From Paraburkholderia phenoliruptrix (lineage in GTDB: Bacteria > Pseudomonadota > Gammaproteobacteria > Burkholderiales > Burkholderiaceae): a DNA stretch of 64,000 nucleotides. The DNA is taken from assembly GCF_019511605.1 (NCBI RefSeq), contig NZ_JAEUAV010000026.1, positions 1 through 64,000 on the forward strand. Reading direction: 5' to 3'. Under the pieces are notes generated by a model. It saw only the letters and a list, made by a program, of their open reading frames with translations, did not search any database and was not told where the DNA came from. Positions 7,928-16,706 of the stretch are shown piece by piece. Position 1 is the first letter of the stretch, and the number at the start of each line of letters is the position of its first letter. The position numbers were made by a program, and so were the translations under genes.

Positions 7928-8899
7928 ATGGATCTTCTTGCGCTTGCCGATTTCAACCTGGTCGCCCGCTACGAAAGCCTGGGCGAGGCTGCGCGTGCAA
8001 CCGGGCGTCCCAAGGCCACGCTGTCGCGCCGGGTCACGGAACTCGAAAACAGCCTGGGTTTGCGGCTCTTCGAACGTGGGCCGCGCGGGTTGAAACTCAC
8101 CCAGGAAGGGCGGGCCCTTTATGAGCGGACCGGGGCGCTTCTGAGCGAACTGACCGAGAGCGCCGCTGCGATTGCGTCGGGCGGCGAACAACCGCGCGGC
8201 CGGCTGCGCATCAGCGCGCCGGCGCTTTTCTCACAGATTGCGATGGGCAAGCTGGTCGCCACGTTCGCGCTGAAGTATCCGGACGTGCGGCTGGAAGTCA
8301 CGACGGAAGATCGTCCCGTCGACATGGTCGAGGAAGGTTATGACCTCGTGATTCGCGTGAACCCCGATCCGGACGAGAACCTGATTGGCCGCGTGTTCAT
8401 GCGCGACAGGCTCGTGGTGGTCGCGAGGCCCGACATGGCGAGGCCGAAGGGCAAGTCGAGTGTTCCTGTTGTCGTTCGTGCGGAGCATGAGCGGGTGGCC
8501 TCGTGGCAGGTCACTGGACCGAGGGGCCAGGCGCGCATTGCCGTCACGCCCGTTGCTTGCCTGTCGTCGTTGATCATGGTGCGTGACACGGTGCGCCTTG
8601 GCGTGGGCGCCGCGCGCCTGCCGCTGTCGCTGGTGAGCCACGACATTGCAGCGGGCCGGCTTGCGCATTGGGGCGATGTGGAGGGCCCCGACATCGCACT
8701 ATGGGCGCTTTATCCGTCGCGGCGCTTGCTGAGCGCTCGCGTTTCTGCGTTTCTCGATCACATCAAGGAAGCGTTCCCGTTGGGAAAACCGGAAGAACTG
8801 GCTGGCTTCATCGGATCGGAAGCGGAAGAGGGGGAAGCAAACCGGACGCGGTCCGCTCGCAGGAGTGCCGGTCGCCGTCGCGACCAGGCACGCGTTTGA
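7928..8899 (+). CDS. LysR-family transcriptional regulator
   Basis: A 323-residue LysR regulator with the HTH at residues 1-60 (NLVARYESLGEAARATG, then LGLRLFERGPRG) and a binding domain from about 90 (RGRLRISAPALFSQ). The C-terminus has a charged Arg/Glu-rich tail absent from most relatives. A GTG at 7919 would add three residues, but GGTGG five bases upstream supports the ATG at 7928. The 104-bp divergent spacer to the NmrA-like gene holds an inverted pair GTCTCT (7853) and AGAGAC (7899) that could be part of an operator. It probably controls the NmrA-like gene. Confidence 0.92.
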   Translation: MDLLALADFNLVARYESLGEAARATGRPKATLSRRVTELENSLGLRLFERGPRGLKLTQEGRALYERTGALLSELTESAAAIASGGEQPRGRLRISAPALFSQIAMGKLVATFALKYPDVRLEVTTEDRPVDMVEEGYDLVIRVNPDPDENLIGRVFMRDRLVVVARPDMARPKGKSSVPVVVRAEHERVASWQVTGPRGQARIAVTPVACLSSLIMVRDTVRLGVGAARLPLSLVSHDIAAGRLAHWGDVEGPDIALWALYPSRRLLSARVSAFLDHIKEAFPLGKPEELAGFIGSEAEEGEANRTRSARRSAGRRRDQARV

Positions 8900-8920
8900 T
8901 GCGGCTCGATCAGGACATGT

Positions 8921-9865
8921 CTACGCGCGGCTTTCCGCTTGATCAACTTGCTGCGATTTTGCGTCCATGCCAAAGCGATCAACCACGAAGTCGATGAAGC
9001 TGCGCAGCTTGCTCGACATTTGCCGCTCGCGCAGATAGAGCAGACTCAACTGCCGCTCCGGTGCCACATAGCCGGGCAGTACTTCGGTCAAGCGCTGCGC
9101 GCGCAGATCGTCGTCGACCAGTATTGCGGGCAGCATCGCAATACCCAGGCCGCGCAGCGCCGCCCGGCGCAGTGCCTCGGCGTTGTCGATTTTCAGGCGT
9201 CCGTTCACGGGTACGCTCACTCGACCATCCGGCCCGTGCAGCACCCATTCGGGCTGTGCGGTGTGCCATTCCGAACGCGGCGGATACGCATAGGTCAGGC
9301 ACTGATGGGTCGAGAGTGCCTCGGGCGTCGAGGGCGTGCCATGCGCTTTCAGATACGCGCGCGAAGCGCACAGCACGAGCCGATACGGCGTAAGCTGCCG
9401 CGCGACCAGGTCCTGGTTGCCCAACGCACCGATGCGAATCGCGGCTTCAAAGCCATCGTCGACCAGATCGGACAGTGCGTCCGTTGCAACGATGTCGAGT
9501 TTCACCTCGGGATAGCGCTCGCAGTAGTCCCCGATTGCCGGGATCAGACATTCGTTGCTGAATACCACCGGCGCGGTGACGCGCAGGCGGCCGCGCGGCG
9601 TCGCGAGATGATCGAGCGCGAGCCGCTCGGACTCGTCGATCAGCCCAAGTATGTCGACGCACCGTTCGTAGTAAGTCCGACCGAATGCGCTCAACTGCTG
9701 CTTGCGCGTGGTGCGATGAATGAGGCGTGTGCCGAGCCGCGTTTCAAGCGCCTGCAAGTGATTACCGACCATCGTCGGCGACAGGTCGCAGGCTACCGCG
9801 GCCGCGGTGAGGCTGCCGGTTTCGACCACGCGCACGAACACGGTCATCGCTTTGAGAAGATCCAT
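8921..9865 (-). CDS. LysR-family transcriptional regulator
   Basis: A 314-residue LysR regulator, the third within 6 kb. The HTH covers residues 1-60 (FVRVVETGSLTAAAVACDLS, then LGTRLIHRTTRKQ). The effector domain starts at RGRLRVTAPVVFSN, in the same subgroup as the regulator at 4231-5148. The start at 9865 marks where family similarity begins; the frame stays open to 9985 but overlaps the divergent neighbour's promoter. It is divergent from the DUF1330 gene and convergent with the LysR gene at 7928-8899. Confidence 0.92.
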   Translation of the reverse strand: MDLLKAMTVFVRVVETGSLTAAAVACDLSPTMVGNHLQALETRLGTRLIHRTTRKQQLSAFGRTYYERCVDILGLIDESERLALDHLATPRGRLRVTAPVVFSNECLIPAIGDYCERYPEVKLDIVATDALSDLVDDGFEAAIRIGALGNQDLVARQLTPYRLVLCASRAYLKAHGTPSTPEALSTHQCLTYAYPPRSEWHTAQPEWVLHGPDGRVSVPVNGRLKIDNAEALRRAALRGLGIAMLPAILVDDDLRAQRLTEVLPGYVAPERQLSLLYLRERQMSSKLRSFIDFVVDRFGMDAKSQQVDQAESRA

Positions 9866-9983
9866 GACCCGATGATAGTGGGTTCTGCTGTCATTCGCAG
9901 TGCACCACGAGTGCGCGCACCAGGCCGGGCCGGATTTCATGGCATCATCACGTGACCTTCCCACCACTGCAGGAGCGTATGCC

Positions 9984-10271
9984 ATGGCGACTTACATTGT
10001 CTTCACGAAGGAAAGCACGCAGGATCAGGGTGAACTGGACATCTACCAGAGCAAGGTAGGCGAGACCTTCAAGGGTCATCCTGTGAAGATTCTCGCTGCA
10101 TACGGACCGCAACAGGTGCTCGAGGGCGAAGGGCCGGAGGGCGTCGTGATCGTGGAGTTTCCGTCGACTGAAGCGGCGCGTGCGTGGTACGACGGTCCGG
10201 CATATCAGGAAGTCGCGCAGCACCGCTTCAAGGGCGCGCGTTATCGCGCCGTTCTCGTCGAAGGCGTGTGA
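9984..10271 (+). CDS. DUF1330-family small protein
   Basis: A 95-residue dimeric alpha/beta-barrel-type protein. It shows the family features: an N-terminal strand, then GVVIVEFPSTEAARAWYDGPAYQEV (two short blocks, residues about 55-79) and a terminal RAVLVEGV strand. AGGAG at 9971-9975 fixes the ATG at 9984. The function of the family is not established; members often sit beside LysR regulators and oxidoreductases, as here. Confidence 0.9.
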   Translation: MATYIVFTKESTQDQGELDIYQSKVGETFKGHPVKILAAYGPQQVLEGEGPEGVVIVEFPSTEAARAWYDGPAYQEVAQHRFKGARYRAVLVEGV

Positions 10272-10371
10272 GAAAAGGCTTCGCGCCTCGAATGCGAGAA
10301 GTCGGCGCGCAACTGGGCTATGTGTGTCGGAGGCCGGTACACATCGCATCGCAAGCGCAGCGCCGAAATGC

Positions 10372-10406
10372 GAGTCCCGCCCGGCACGCGGGAACGTGCG
10401 GGCGGG
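10372..10406. terminator. GC-rich hairpin between convergent genes
   Basis: GTCCCGCCCGGCACG and CGTGCGGGCGGGAC form a stem of about 14 bp with one bulged base and a 6-nt loop. It lies midway between the convergent DUF1330 and epoxide-hydrolase-like genes. There is no T-run on either side, so it is either a bidirectional terminator of the T-poor type or an mRNA 3'-end stabiliser. Confidence 0.5.
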
Positions 10407-10467
10407 ACGTCAGGGCAAGCCGCGCGAGCGGGCACGACGGTCCGGCTCAGCCACTCACCACGGCAGG

Positions 10468-11739
10468 TCAGCGCAGTGTCCGGAACGCGGCACGCACCTC
10501 GCTCGAAAAGAGCTGCGGTTCTTCCCACGCCGCGAAGTGTCCCCCCTTGTCCACCTCGTTGAAGTAAATAAGGTTGTGATACGCGCGCTCCGTCCAGCTT
10601 CGCGGAGCGCGATAGATTTCGCCGGGAAAGACGGTCACGGCGGCGGGCAGGGAAATGTCCACGGCGTTGAAGTTGTTCGAGTGGTCCTCCCAATAGATCT
10701 GCGCAGCCGAGGTCGCGCTATCGGTCAGCCAGTAGAGCGAGATGTCGTCGAGCATTTCATCGCGCGTCAACGAGCGTTCCGGCACGCCGCCGCTATACGT
10801 CCATTGCGAGATTTTGTCGTACATCCAGGCGGCCTGTCCTACCGGTGAGTCCGCAAGCGCGTAGCCGACGGTTTGCGGTCGCGTCACCATCATTGCCGAA
10901 TAGCCGGAATTGTCGCGATAGAACGCGTTGAGCGCGTCGTAGGCCGCCTTTTCCGACGCAGACAGACTCGCGGGTGCGGGCTCGCCCAGCAACAGCAGTT
11001 TCGCGATGTCGGGCGGAACAGTCGCGGGCATGTTCACATGAATGCCGATTAGCCCCTTCACTTTCTGCATTGCCATGCGGTGCGAGATCACCGATCCGCA
11101 ATCGCCGCCCTGCGAAACGAAGCGCGTATAGCCGAGCCGCGCCATCAGTTCGCCCCACGCGCGTGCGATGTGGTCGGAGCCCCAGCCGGTGGCTTTGGGC
11201 TGCCCGGAGAAACCGAATCCCGGCAGCGACGGAATGACGATGTGAAACGCGTCGTCCGCACTGCCGCCATGCGCGGTGGGATCGGTCAGCGGTGCAATCA
11301 CCTTGATCAGTTCGAAAATCGAGCCCGGCCAGCCGTGCGTCATGATCAACGGCAAAGCATTCTTGTGCCGCGAGCGCACATGAATGAACTGAATGTCGAG
11401 TCCGTCGATTTCGGTCATGAACATCGGCAGCGCGTTGAGCTTTGCCTCGCCTTTGCGCCAGTCGTAGTCCGTCGCCCAGTACTGGATGAGCGACTGCATT
11501 CGCGCGAGTTGCACGCCTTGTGAATCATCGTTGACGGTTTCCTTGCCGGGCCAACGCGTGGCCGCAAGACGCCGACGCAAATCGACTAGCGCGGCCTCCG
11601 ATACATTCGCTTTGAACGGGCGGATCCGGTTGTCGCCGGACGCGGCGAAGACGGATCCGGGAATCAGGCCGGCAGCAGCGACTGCAGCGGAAGCCGCAAG
11701 AAGATGACGCCGGCGAGGCGAAAACGGTGTTGAAGGCAT
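10468..11739 (-). CDS. Epoxide hydrolase-like alpha/beta hydrolase with Tat-type signal
   Basis: A 423-residue protein with the epoxide hydrolase N-terminal domain (about 38-145) followed by an alpha/beta hydrolase core. Visible active-site features are the oxyanion motif HGWPGS (135-140), nucleophile Asp213 in QGGDCG, and a late GGHF supplying the catalytic His. Residues 8-33 (SPRRRHLLAA, then an Ala-rich core ending in VFA) look like a twin-arginine signal, so the enzyme is probably periplasmic, whereas most epoxide hydrolases are cytoplasmic. The substrate is unknown. It is transcribed away from the small exported-protein genes upstream. Confidence 0.9.
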   Translation of the reverse strand: MPSTPFSPRRRHLLAASAAVAAAGLIPGSVFAASGDNRIRPFKANVSEAALVDLRRRLAATRWPGKETVNDDSQGVQLARMQSLIQYWATDYDWRKGEAKLNALPMFMTEIDGLDIQFIHVRSRHKNALPLIMTHGWPGSIFELIKVIAPLTDPTAHGGSADDAFHIVIPSLPGFGFSGQPKATGWGSDHIARAWGELMARLGYTRFVSQGGDCGSVISHRMAMQKVKGLIGIHVNMPATVPPDIAKLLLLGEPAPASLSASEKAAYDALNAFYRDNSGYSAMMVTRPQTVGYALADSPVGQAAWMYDKISQWTYSGGVPERSLTRDEMLDDISLYWLTDSATSAAQIYWEDHSNNFNAVDISLPAAVTVFPGEIYRAPRSWTERAYHNLIYFNEVDKGGHFAAWEEPQLFSSEVRAAFRTLR

Positions 11740-11813
11740 GTTTATTGTCCTTGCACTGGAAAAGACCGGCGCGCGATATCAACGCGCCGGCGCGTGTGCG
11801 AAAAGTGCACTGG

Positions 11814-12101
11814 TCAGTGGTGCGAGTAGGGCGTCAGCGAAGCCGCGCGCGTGATGCGAGCACCGGCTTGCGAGGTCGAGTCGGGCATGCCGCCATACGC
11901 TTGCGTCACGTCGTCCGCACTCGCCATGGTGATCGCTGATTCGGCCTGAACGGTCAGGGCGCTCTGGCCGCGTTGCGATGCGGGCGCACCGACGAGCGGG
12001 TCGTAATGAGGCGCGGGACCGTAGCCGCTGCTCGCGAAGACGGGCGAAACGAAGGCGGCGCCGGCGGCCACCACTGCAGCAACAAAGAGATGCTTGATCA
12101 T
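11814..12101 (-). CDS. Small exported protein of unknown function
   Basis: A 95-residue protein with a clear Sec signal peptide (residues 1-23, ending VFA). The mature part is rich in Gln, Ala and Ser with no cysteine, and ends in Tyr-Ser-His-His. GGAGG lies just upstream of the ATG at 12101. It is on the same strand as, and 104 bp downstream of, the DUF4148 gene. Small exported proteins of this type are common in Burkholderiaceae; I do not recognise a defined domain. Confidence 0.75.
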   Translation of the reverse strand: MIKHLFVAAVVAAGAAFVSPVFASSGYGPAPHYDPLVGAPASQRGQSALTVQAESAITMASADDVTQAYGGMPDSTSQAGARITRAASLTPYSHH

Positions 12102-12205
12102 GACAACCTCCAGATGTTGGTTTGGCAAAAGCTGTTTGCTATTGCATGGTTTAGTCGGCTCGTGGACCAGGTCGCGCGAGCCTGAATGCCAGGTGCACTC
12201 GTGGC

Positions 12206-12451
12206 TTAGCTGCCTTGGTAGAACTTGTTGATTGCGGCGAGCTGGCCGTCTTTCTCTGCGCGCACCAGTTCCTGGCGAACCTCGGCGCGGGTCTTCGCGT
12301 GCGGCGCATTGGCTGCGGGCGTCCATTGCACGGTGTGTGTTGCGTCGTAAGACTGTGTGCGCTGATCAGCCGCATTGGCCGGAGTGGCCGCGTAAGCGGA
12401 AGCAGTCAAAGCGCATGCAGCAAAGGTCAGGGCGATGGTCGATACTTTCAT
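12206..12451 (-). CDS. DUF4148 small exported protein
   Basis: An 81-residue protein with a signal peptide (1-21, ending AYA) and the DUF4148 signature TRAEVRQELVRAEKDGQL in its C-terminal third. DUF4148 proteins are abundant in Burkholderia and Paraburkholderia, are periplasmic or secreted, and are of unknown role. The start at 12451 is supported by an AGAACG stretch upstream and by the signal peptide beginning there. Confidence 0.85.
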   Translation of the reverse strand: MKVSTIALTFAACALTASAYAATPANAADQRTQSYDATHTVQWTPAANAPHAKTRAEVRQELVRAEKDGQLAAINKFYQGS

Positions 12452-12565
12452 GTCGTTCTCCAGAAGCGGGTCGGGTTGGATGCATCCGAGCGCGGCGGTC
12501 CGTGCGGTGCGCAGAGCGTCGTTGTCTGCGTGAATGCGTGGATTGAATCGCGTCGTTGGATGCAT

Positions 12566-12973
12566 TAGAGCGGGACGACGTATCTGGCTTGTGTCGTGGG
12601 CGTGGCTTATTGCAACGCTCTGTATCGGCTAAAGCGGCATACACAATGAGAAACAAATCGGCCGTGAAGGCGGTGAATCCGTAGCCCAACGCGATAGGGG
12701 ATGCCCACAGCGCTGCATGCAGGAGCCATATAGACATGGCGCCTGGCGTCGCTTTGTATCGAAACGTATCTGGAGGGGGAGCCGATACATAACGTTGCGC
12801 GGGGCGGCGCTGCCGACATAAAGCAGATACGTGCGGGACGTTTAATAACTTTTCCGCGAGTCGAACCGGCGTTGCCGCGAAGAGCGCAAGTCCTGCCCTT
12901 GTGTGACACGAATGATGCGGGCCTTCGACTGCGCGTTTTTCTTTCCAAGCTCTCTAGATAAGGAAAATGAGCC
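12566..12973. other. Intergenic region with no firm gene
   Basis: About 400 bp upstream of the P460-like gene. The minus strand has an open frame starting at 12737 whose first 40 residues are strongly hydrophobic (MSIWLLHAALWASPIALGYG at the start), resembling a two-helix membrane peptide. It overlaps the DUF4148 gene and lacks a good ribosome-binding site, so it is not called. The remainder shows no repeats or clear regulatory elements. Confidence 0.4.
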
Positions 12974-13552
12974 ATGACAGAACAGAGCAACACGCTGCCC
13001 CGCCGTCTACCTCGCACGCCCGTCGCGCAACGGGTAGACAGACGTAAGCGATCAGTTCGGATTGCGAATGTTGTGTTGAACGTGGCGCTGTTGCTGGGCG
13101 CATCGGGGCACGCGCTTGCCGAGCCGGGCAAAGGACCTGTCTCGCCGATCTACGGGGTGGCGATTCCGGAGGGGTACCGCCAGTGGCAAATGATCGCCCC
13201 GGCGGAAGAAGCGGCGCCGCTCGACGAATTGCGCGTCGTGCTCGGCAATCCCGCAGCAATAAAGGCAATCGAGAACTCGACCCTTCCTTATCCTGACGGG
13301 ACGATCCTGGTGAAACTCGCGTACAAACGCATGCAGTCGCCCGAATTCCCATCGGCTACGGTGCCGGGCGCACCCACGACGGTACAGGTGATGGTGAAAG
13401 ATTCGCGGCGCTATGCATCCACCGGCGGTTGGGGTTTCGGGCGCTTCATCAACGGCCAGCCGGTGGACGCCGCGCAACATGAGACATGTTTCGCCTGTCA
13501 TGCGGCACGTGTGAAGGATCGCGATTATGTCTTCACGCGCTTTGCGCCGTGA
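12974..13552 (+). CDS. Cytochrome P460-family protein
   Basis: A 192-residue exported c-type haem protein. An N-terminal positively charged segment and hydrophobic helix (about 27-49) end in a plausible signal cleavage site HALA. The mature domain contains YGVAIPEGYRQW and the haem-attachment motif CFACH at Cys172, Cys175 and His176 close to the C-terminus, as in the P460 family. Family members oxidise hydroxylamine or act as periplasmic redox proteins or detoxification factors. The lysine that cross-links the haem in true P460s cannot be assigned by eye. AAGGAAAAT lies upstream of the ATG. Confidence 0.85.
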   Translation: MTEQSNTLPRRLPRTPVAQRVDRRKRSVRIANVVLNVALLLGASGHALAEPGKGPVSPIYGVAIPEGYRQWQMIAPAEEAAPLDELRVVLGNPAAIKAIENSTLPYPDGTILVKLAYKRMQSPEFPSATVPGAPTTVQVMVKDSRRYASTGGWGFGRFINGQPVDAAQHETCFACHAARVKDRDYVFTRFAP

Positions 13553-13777
13553 ACGGGTGGGGGAGAGGATTTCCCGGCGGGGAGCCTCGCGTGCTGGGCA
13601 TCAGGCGTACTAATCCAGCACAGCGCAGGCCCCGCTTTACTTAGTGCCCGCCGCAGTCAAACGTACAAGCTTCTTAGCTTATTACGCGCCTCGCACTTAA
13701 CGACGCACAAATAGTCAGTTCAGCTTTTCGGTCGGCGCTGCTTGAATAAGACCTCAACCATGTCTGGGAGAGAGTCG

Positions 13778-14710
13778 ATGTCAGAAGTCCAGTCCACACG
13801 TTCCGACGCGTCAGTCAGCGTCGAATCCGCAGCTAGAGCGTCGTTGAACATTCGGCGCCTCGCTGGTCGAATCGGTGCGCAGGTTGAAGGTGTCACGCTG
13901 TCGCCCACGCTCGATCAGCCGACCTTCGAAGCCATCGAAAAGGCGCTCTACACGCACAAGGTGCTGTTCTTTCGCGGCCAGGGGCATCTGGACGATGCGA
14001 GCCAGGAAGGCTTCGCGCGTCGTTTCGGCGAAACGGTCGCGCATCCCACGGTGCCGTCACATGCAGGCAGTGCAGATCTGCTCGATCTCGACTCGGCACA
14101 TGGCGCACGCGCCAATTCGTGGCATACCGACATTACTTTCGTCGACGCCTATCCAAAACTGTCGATTCTGCGCGCGATCACCATTCCACCTGTCGGCGGC
14201 GACACGGTCTGGGCCAACACGGCCGCTGCTTACGAACGTCTGCCTGAGCCGCTGCGCGCGTTCGCCGACCACGCCCGCGCTATCCATACCAACGCTTACG
14301 ATTACGCGTCGTCGCACGCCGAAGCAGACGATACGCAACTCAAGCGTTACCGCGAGGTATTCATCTCGAAGGTCTATGAGACCGAGCATCCGGTGGTCAG
14401 CGTGCATCCGGTCACCGGCGAGCGCACGCTCGTGCTCGGCCATTTTGCACAGCGTTTTGCGGGGCTGTCGGCTCAGGATTCCGCGAGCCTGCTGCAGGTG
14501 CTGCACGAACACATCACGCGTCTTGAGAATACCGTGCGCTGGCAGTGGGCCGAAGGCGACGTCGCGATCTGGGACAACCGCGCAACGCAGCACTATGCGA
14601 TCAACGACTACGGCGATTCGCGCCGCGTCGTACGTCGTGCCACGGTGAAAGGCGACGTGCCGGTCGGTATCGACGGTAAGCGCAGCGTGGCGCTCAAGAC
14701 GCCGGCATAA
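13778..14710 (+). CDS. TauD/TfdA-family Fe(II)/2-oxoglutarate dioxygenase
   Basis: A 310-residue member of the TauD/TfdA/AtsK family, which releases sulfite or sulfate from alkylsulfonates or alkyl sulfate esters by oxidative C-S or C-O cleavage. The iron ligands are visible: His116-x-Asp118 in SWHTD and the distal His272 in ATQHY. The 2-oxoglutarate-binding arginine is in the RRVVRRATV segment (282-290). GGGAGAG precedes the ATG at 13778; an ATG at 13760 is in frame but less well placed. It heads the SsuABC-like operon, so a sulfonate or sulfate ester is the likely substrate. The 225-bp leader shows no clear operator. Confidence 0.9.
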   Translation: MSEVQSTRSDASVSVESAARASLNIRRLAGRIGAQVEGVTLSPTLDQPTFEAIEKALYTHKVLFFRGQGHLDDASQEGFARRFGETVAHPTVPSHAGSADLLDLDSAHGARANSWHTDITFVDAYPKLSILRAITIPPVGGDTVWANTAAAYERLPEPLRAFADHARAIHTNAYDYASSHAEADDTQLKRYREVFISKVYETEHPVVSVHPVTGERTLVLGHFAQRFAGLSAQDSASLLQVLHEHITRLENTVRWQWAEGDVAIWDNRATQHYAINDYGDSRRVVRRATVKGDVPVGIDGKRSVALKTPA

Positions 14711-14718
14711 GGACCACG

Positions 14719-14736
14719 AGCGGCGCCCGCGCCGCT
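14719..14736 (+). terminator. Short GC hairpin between dioxygenase and binding-protein genes
   Basis: AGCGGCG and CGCCGCT form a 7-bp stem with a 4-nt loop, 8 bp after the dioxygenase stop codon and followed by TCTT. It could be a partial terminator or an mRNA-stabilising stem that adjusts expression of the downstream transporter genes. Confidence 0.4.
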
Positions 14737-14762
14737 TCTTCACCTACCTGGATTTTCGTCCG

Positions 14763-15830
14763 ATGAGCTTTTTGCGTCTTCTCAGAAGCGTCGCGATCGC
14801 GTGCGCGTGCGGTCTCGTAGCGACGGCCGCTTTGGCCGACAAACCGGCCACCATTCGCATCGGCGTCGCACAGCAGGGCAACGGCGATCCGCCTACTTTC
14901 GGCGGATCGTCGGCGGCAACGGTGCAGCAGCAACAATTGCTCGAAAAAGAATTTGCCGCTGACGGCATCAAGGTCGAGTGGCTATTCTTCAAAGGGGCGG
15001 GCCCGGCGGTCAACGAGGCACTCGCGGACAAGTCGATAGACTTCGCGTTTCAGGGCGATTTGCCGTCGGTTCTCGGCCGCGCAAACGGCCTGAAAACACG
15101 CATCCTGCTCGAATCCGGCGTGCGGGTGGGCGTGAAGATCGGCGTGCCGCCGGACTCGGATGTGCACTCGATCAAGGATCTGAAAGGCAAACGTGTCGGG
15201 CTCTTTCGCGGTACGAACCTGCAGACCGTCGCCGACAACGCACTCGCGAAAAACGGCCTCGACGAGCGTGAGCTACGCGTGATCAATCTGGATACCGCAA
15301 GCGCACTTGCTGCGCTCGCATCGAAAGGCATCGACGCGAGCGTCAACGACTACCATCTCTACAAGCTGCGTGATCAAGGGCTCGCGAGGATCATCTACGA
15401 ATCGCAGAACGATGGTCCGCAGTTCACCCGTCAGGCTCATCTGCTCGTGACCGAGGAATTCGAGCATGCGCATCCGGACATCGTGCAACGCGTGGTGACC
15501 CGCTTCGTCAAGGGCGCGCAATGGTCGTCGGACGAAGCGAACCGGCAGGCACTCTTCAAGTCGTGGGCGCGCAGCGGCGTGAGCGAATCGTCGTGGAATG
15601 CGGAGTTTCCGCCCGGCTCGCTCAAGTCGCGCAATTCACCGCTTGTGGATCCATTCATTGTCGCGCGCTACAAAGCGGTTGCACAGGACGCGCTGAAACT
15701 CAAACTGATACGTCAGCCGGTGCAGGTCGACGGCTGGTTCGAGACGCGCTACCTCGACAACGCGCTTCGCACGCTGAAGCTGGAGCACGAATGGACCCCG
15801 TACGACGCGGCAGGCAAGCCGCTCGGCTAA
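14763..15830 (+). CDS. SsuA-like aliphatic sulfonate ABC transporter binding protein
   Basis: A 355-residue periplasmic binding protein with a Sec signal peptide (1-25, cleaved near AALA). The mature protein starts with the strand ATIRIGVAQQG. It contains ADKSIDFAFQGDLPSVLGRANG and the SIKDLKGKRVGLFRG segment, both typical of the SsuA/NitT-TauT family. Two permeases and an ATPase follow directly, so it is the capture component of a sulfonate or sulfate-ester importer. Homology to SsuA is clear; exact ligand identity is inferred from the neighbouring dioxygenase and monooxygenases. Confidence 0.88.
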   Translation: MSFLRLLRSVAIACACGLVATAALADKPATIRIGVAQQGNGDPPTFGGSSAATVQQQQLLEKEFAADGIKVEWLFFKGAGPAVNEALADKSIDFAFQGDLPSVLGRANGLKTRILLESGVRVGVKIGVPPDSDVHSIKDLKGKRVGLFRGTNLQTVADNALAKNGLDERELRVINLDTASALAALASKGIDASVNDYHLYKLRDQGLARIIYESQNDGPQFTRQAHLLVTEEFEHAHPDIVQRVVTRFVKGAQWSSDEANRQALFKSWARSGVSESSWNAEFPPGSLKSRNSPLVDPFIVARYKAVAQDALKLKLIRQPVQVDGWFETRYLDNALRTLKLEHEWTPYDAAGKPLG

Positions 15831-15843
15831 CCGGAGAGCGCCG

Positions 15844-16686
15844 ATGAGCGACACCGTCACCCTACATCTGCAAACAGCCAGCAGCCAGATTCCGACACAT
15901 CCCCCGACGCTGACGCGGCGTTGGCGATCGCTCGGCTGGGCACTCGCGCCGTGGGCGCTGCCGGCGGCACTCATTGCGCTGTGGTGGCTCGGCTGCGAGC
16001 GCGGCTGGATTGCACCGCAGATCTTGCCGCCGCCTGCACGCGTGTACGCGACCTTCGTCGATCTGGCGCAAAGCGGCGATCTGCTGCACAACACGCTGGT
16101 CAGCCTGCAGCGCGTGTTGTGCGGGTTCGTCGCCGGAACGCTGGGCGGTCTGCTGCTTGGAGCGGCGCTCGGTTTGTCGCGTACGTTCGAGGCCTATGTG
16201 CTGCCGTCTTTCAACGCGATCGTGCAGATTCCCGTGCTCGGCTGGCTGCCGTTTCTGCTGCTGCTCGTGGGCGTGGGCGAGCCGTTGAAGTACATCCTGA
16301 TCGCGCACGCGGCGCTCGTGCCGGCGACGCTCAGTACGTTGCAGGGTTTTCGCAATGTGCCCGTCACGCTGATCGAAGCGTCGCGCGTGTTCGGTTATAC
16401 GCGCTGGCAGCGCATCGTGCATGTGGTGTTGCGGTGCGCCGTGCCTACGCTTGCAACCGGCGTGCGGCTCGCGTTTACCAAGGCGTGGCTTGCGCTGGTG
16501 GTCGTCGAACTGGTTGCGTCGTCCGAAGGGCTTGGCTACTTGATCGTGTATGGCCGCCAGTTGTTCCAGCTGGACCTCGTGATGGCGGCGGTCGTTATCG
16601 TCGGGGCAATTGGCTTTGCGATCAACCGCGCACTCGACGCGCTCGAACGACGGCTGCGCCGCGGCTTGCCTTCGGCGTTCCGCTAA
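15844..16686 (+). CDS. SsuC/TauC-like ABC transporter permease
   Basis: A 280-residue inner-membrane permease with about six hydrophobic helices and the cytoplasmic EAA-type loop (EASRVFGYTRWQRIVHVVL). It starts 13 bp after the binding-protein gene, with GGAGAG upstream of the ATG. It probably forms a heterodimer with the next gene product, since two different permeases are encoded in tandem while most Ssu systems encode one. Confidence 0.9.
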   Translation: MSDTVTLHLQTASSQIPTHPPTLTRRWRSLGWALAPWALPAALIALWWLGCERGWIAPQILPPPARVYATFVDLAQSGDLLHNTLVSLQRVLCGFVAGTLGGLLLGAALGLSRTFEAYVLPSFNAIVQIPVLGWLPFLLLLVGVGEPLKYILIAHAALVPATLSTLQGFRNVPVTLIEASRVFGYTRWQRIVHVVLRCAVPTLATGVRLAFTKAWLALVVVELVASSEGLGYLIVYGRQLFQLDLVMAAVVIVGAIGFAINRALDALERRLRRGLPSAFR

Positions 16687-16706
16687 CCGACTGGAGATCG
16701 AAGACG

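Noticed and set aside
15921..16706. Long frame running through the first permease into the second
   Set aside because: It is an out-of-frame, Arg/Ala-rich reading of the first permease; similarity to SsuC begins only at 16707.
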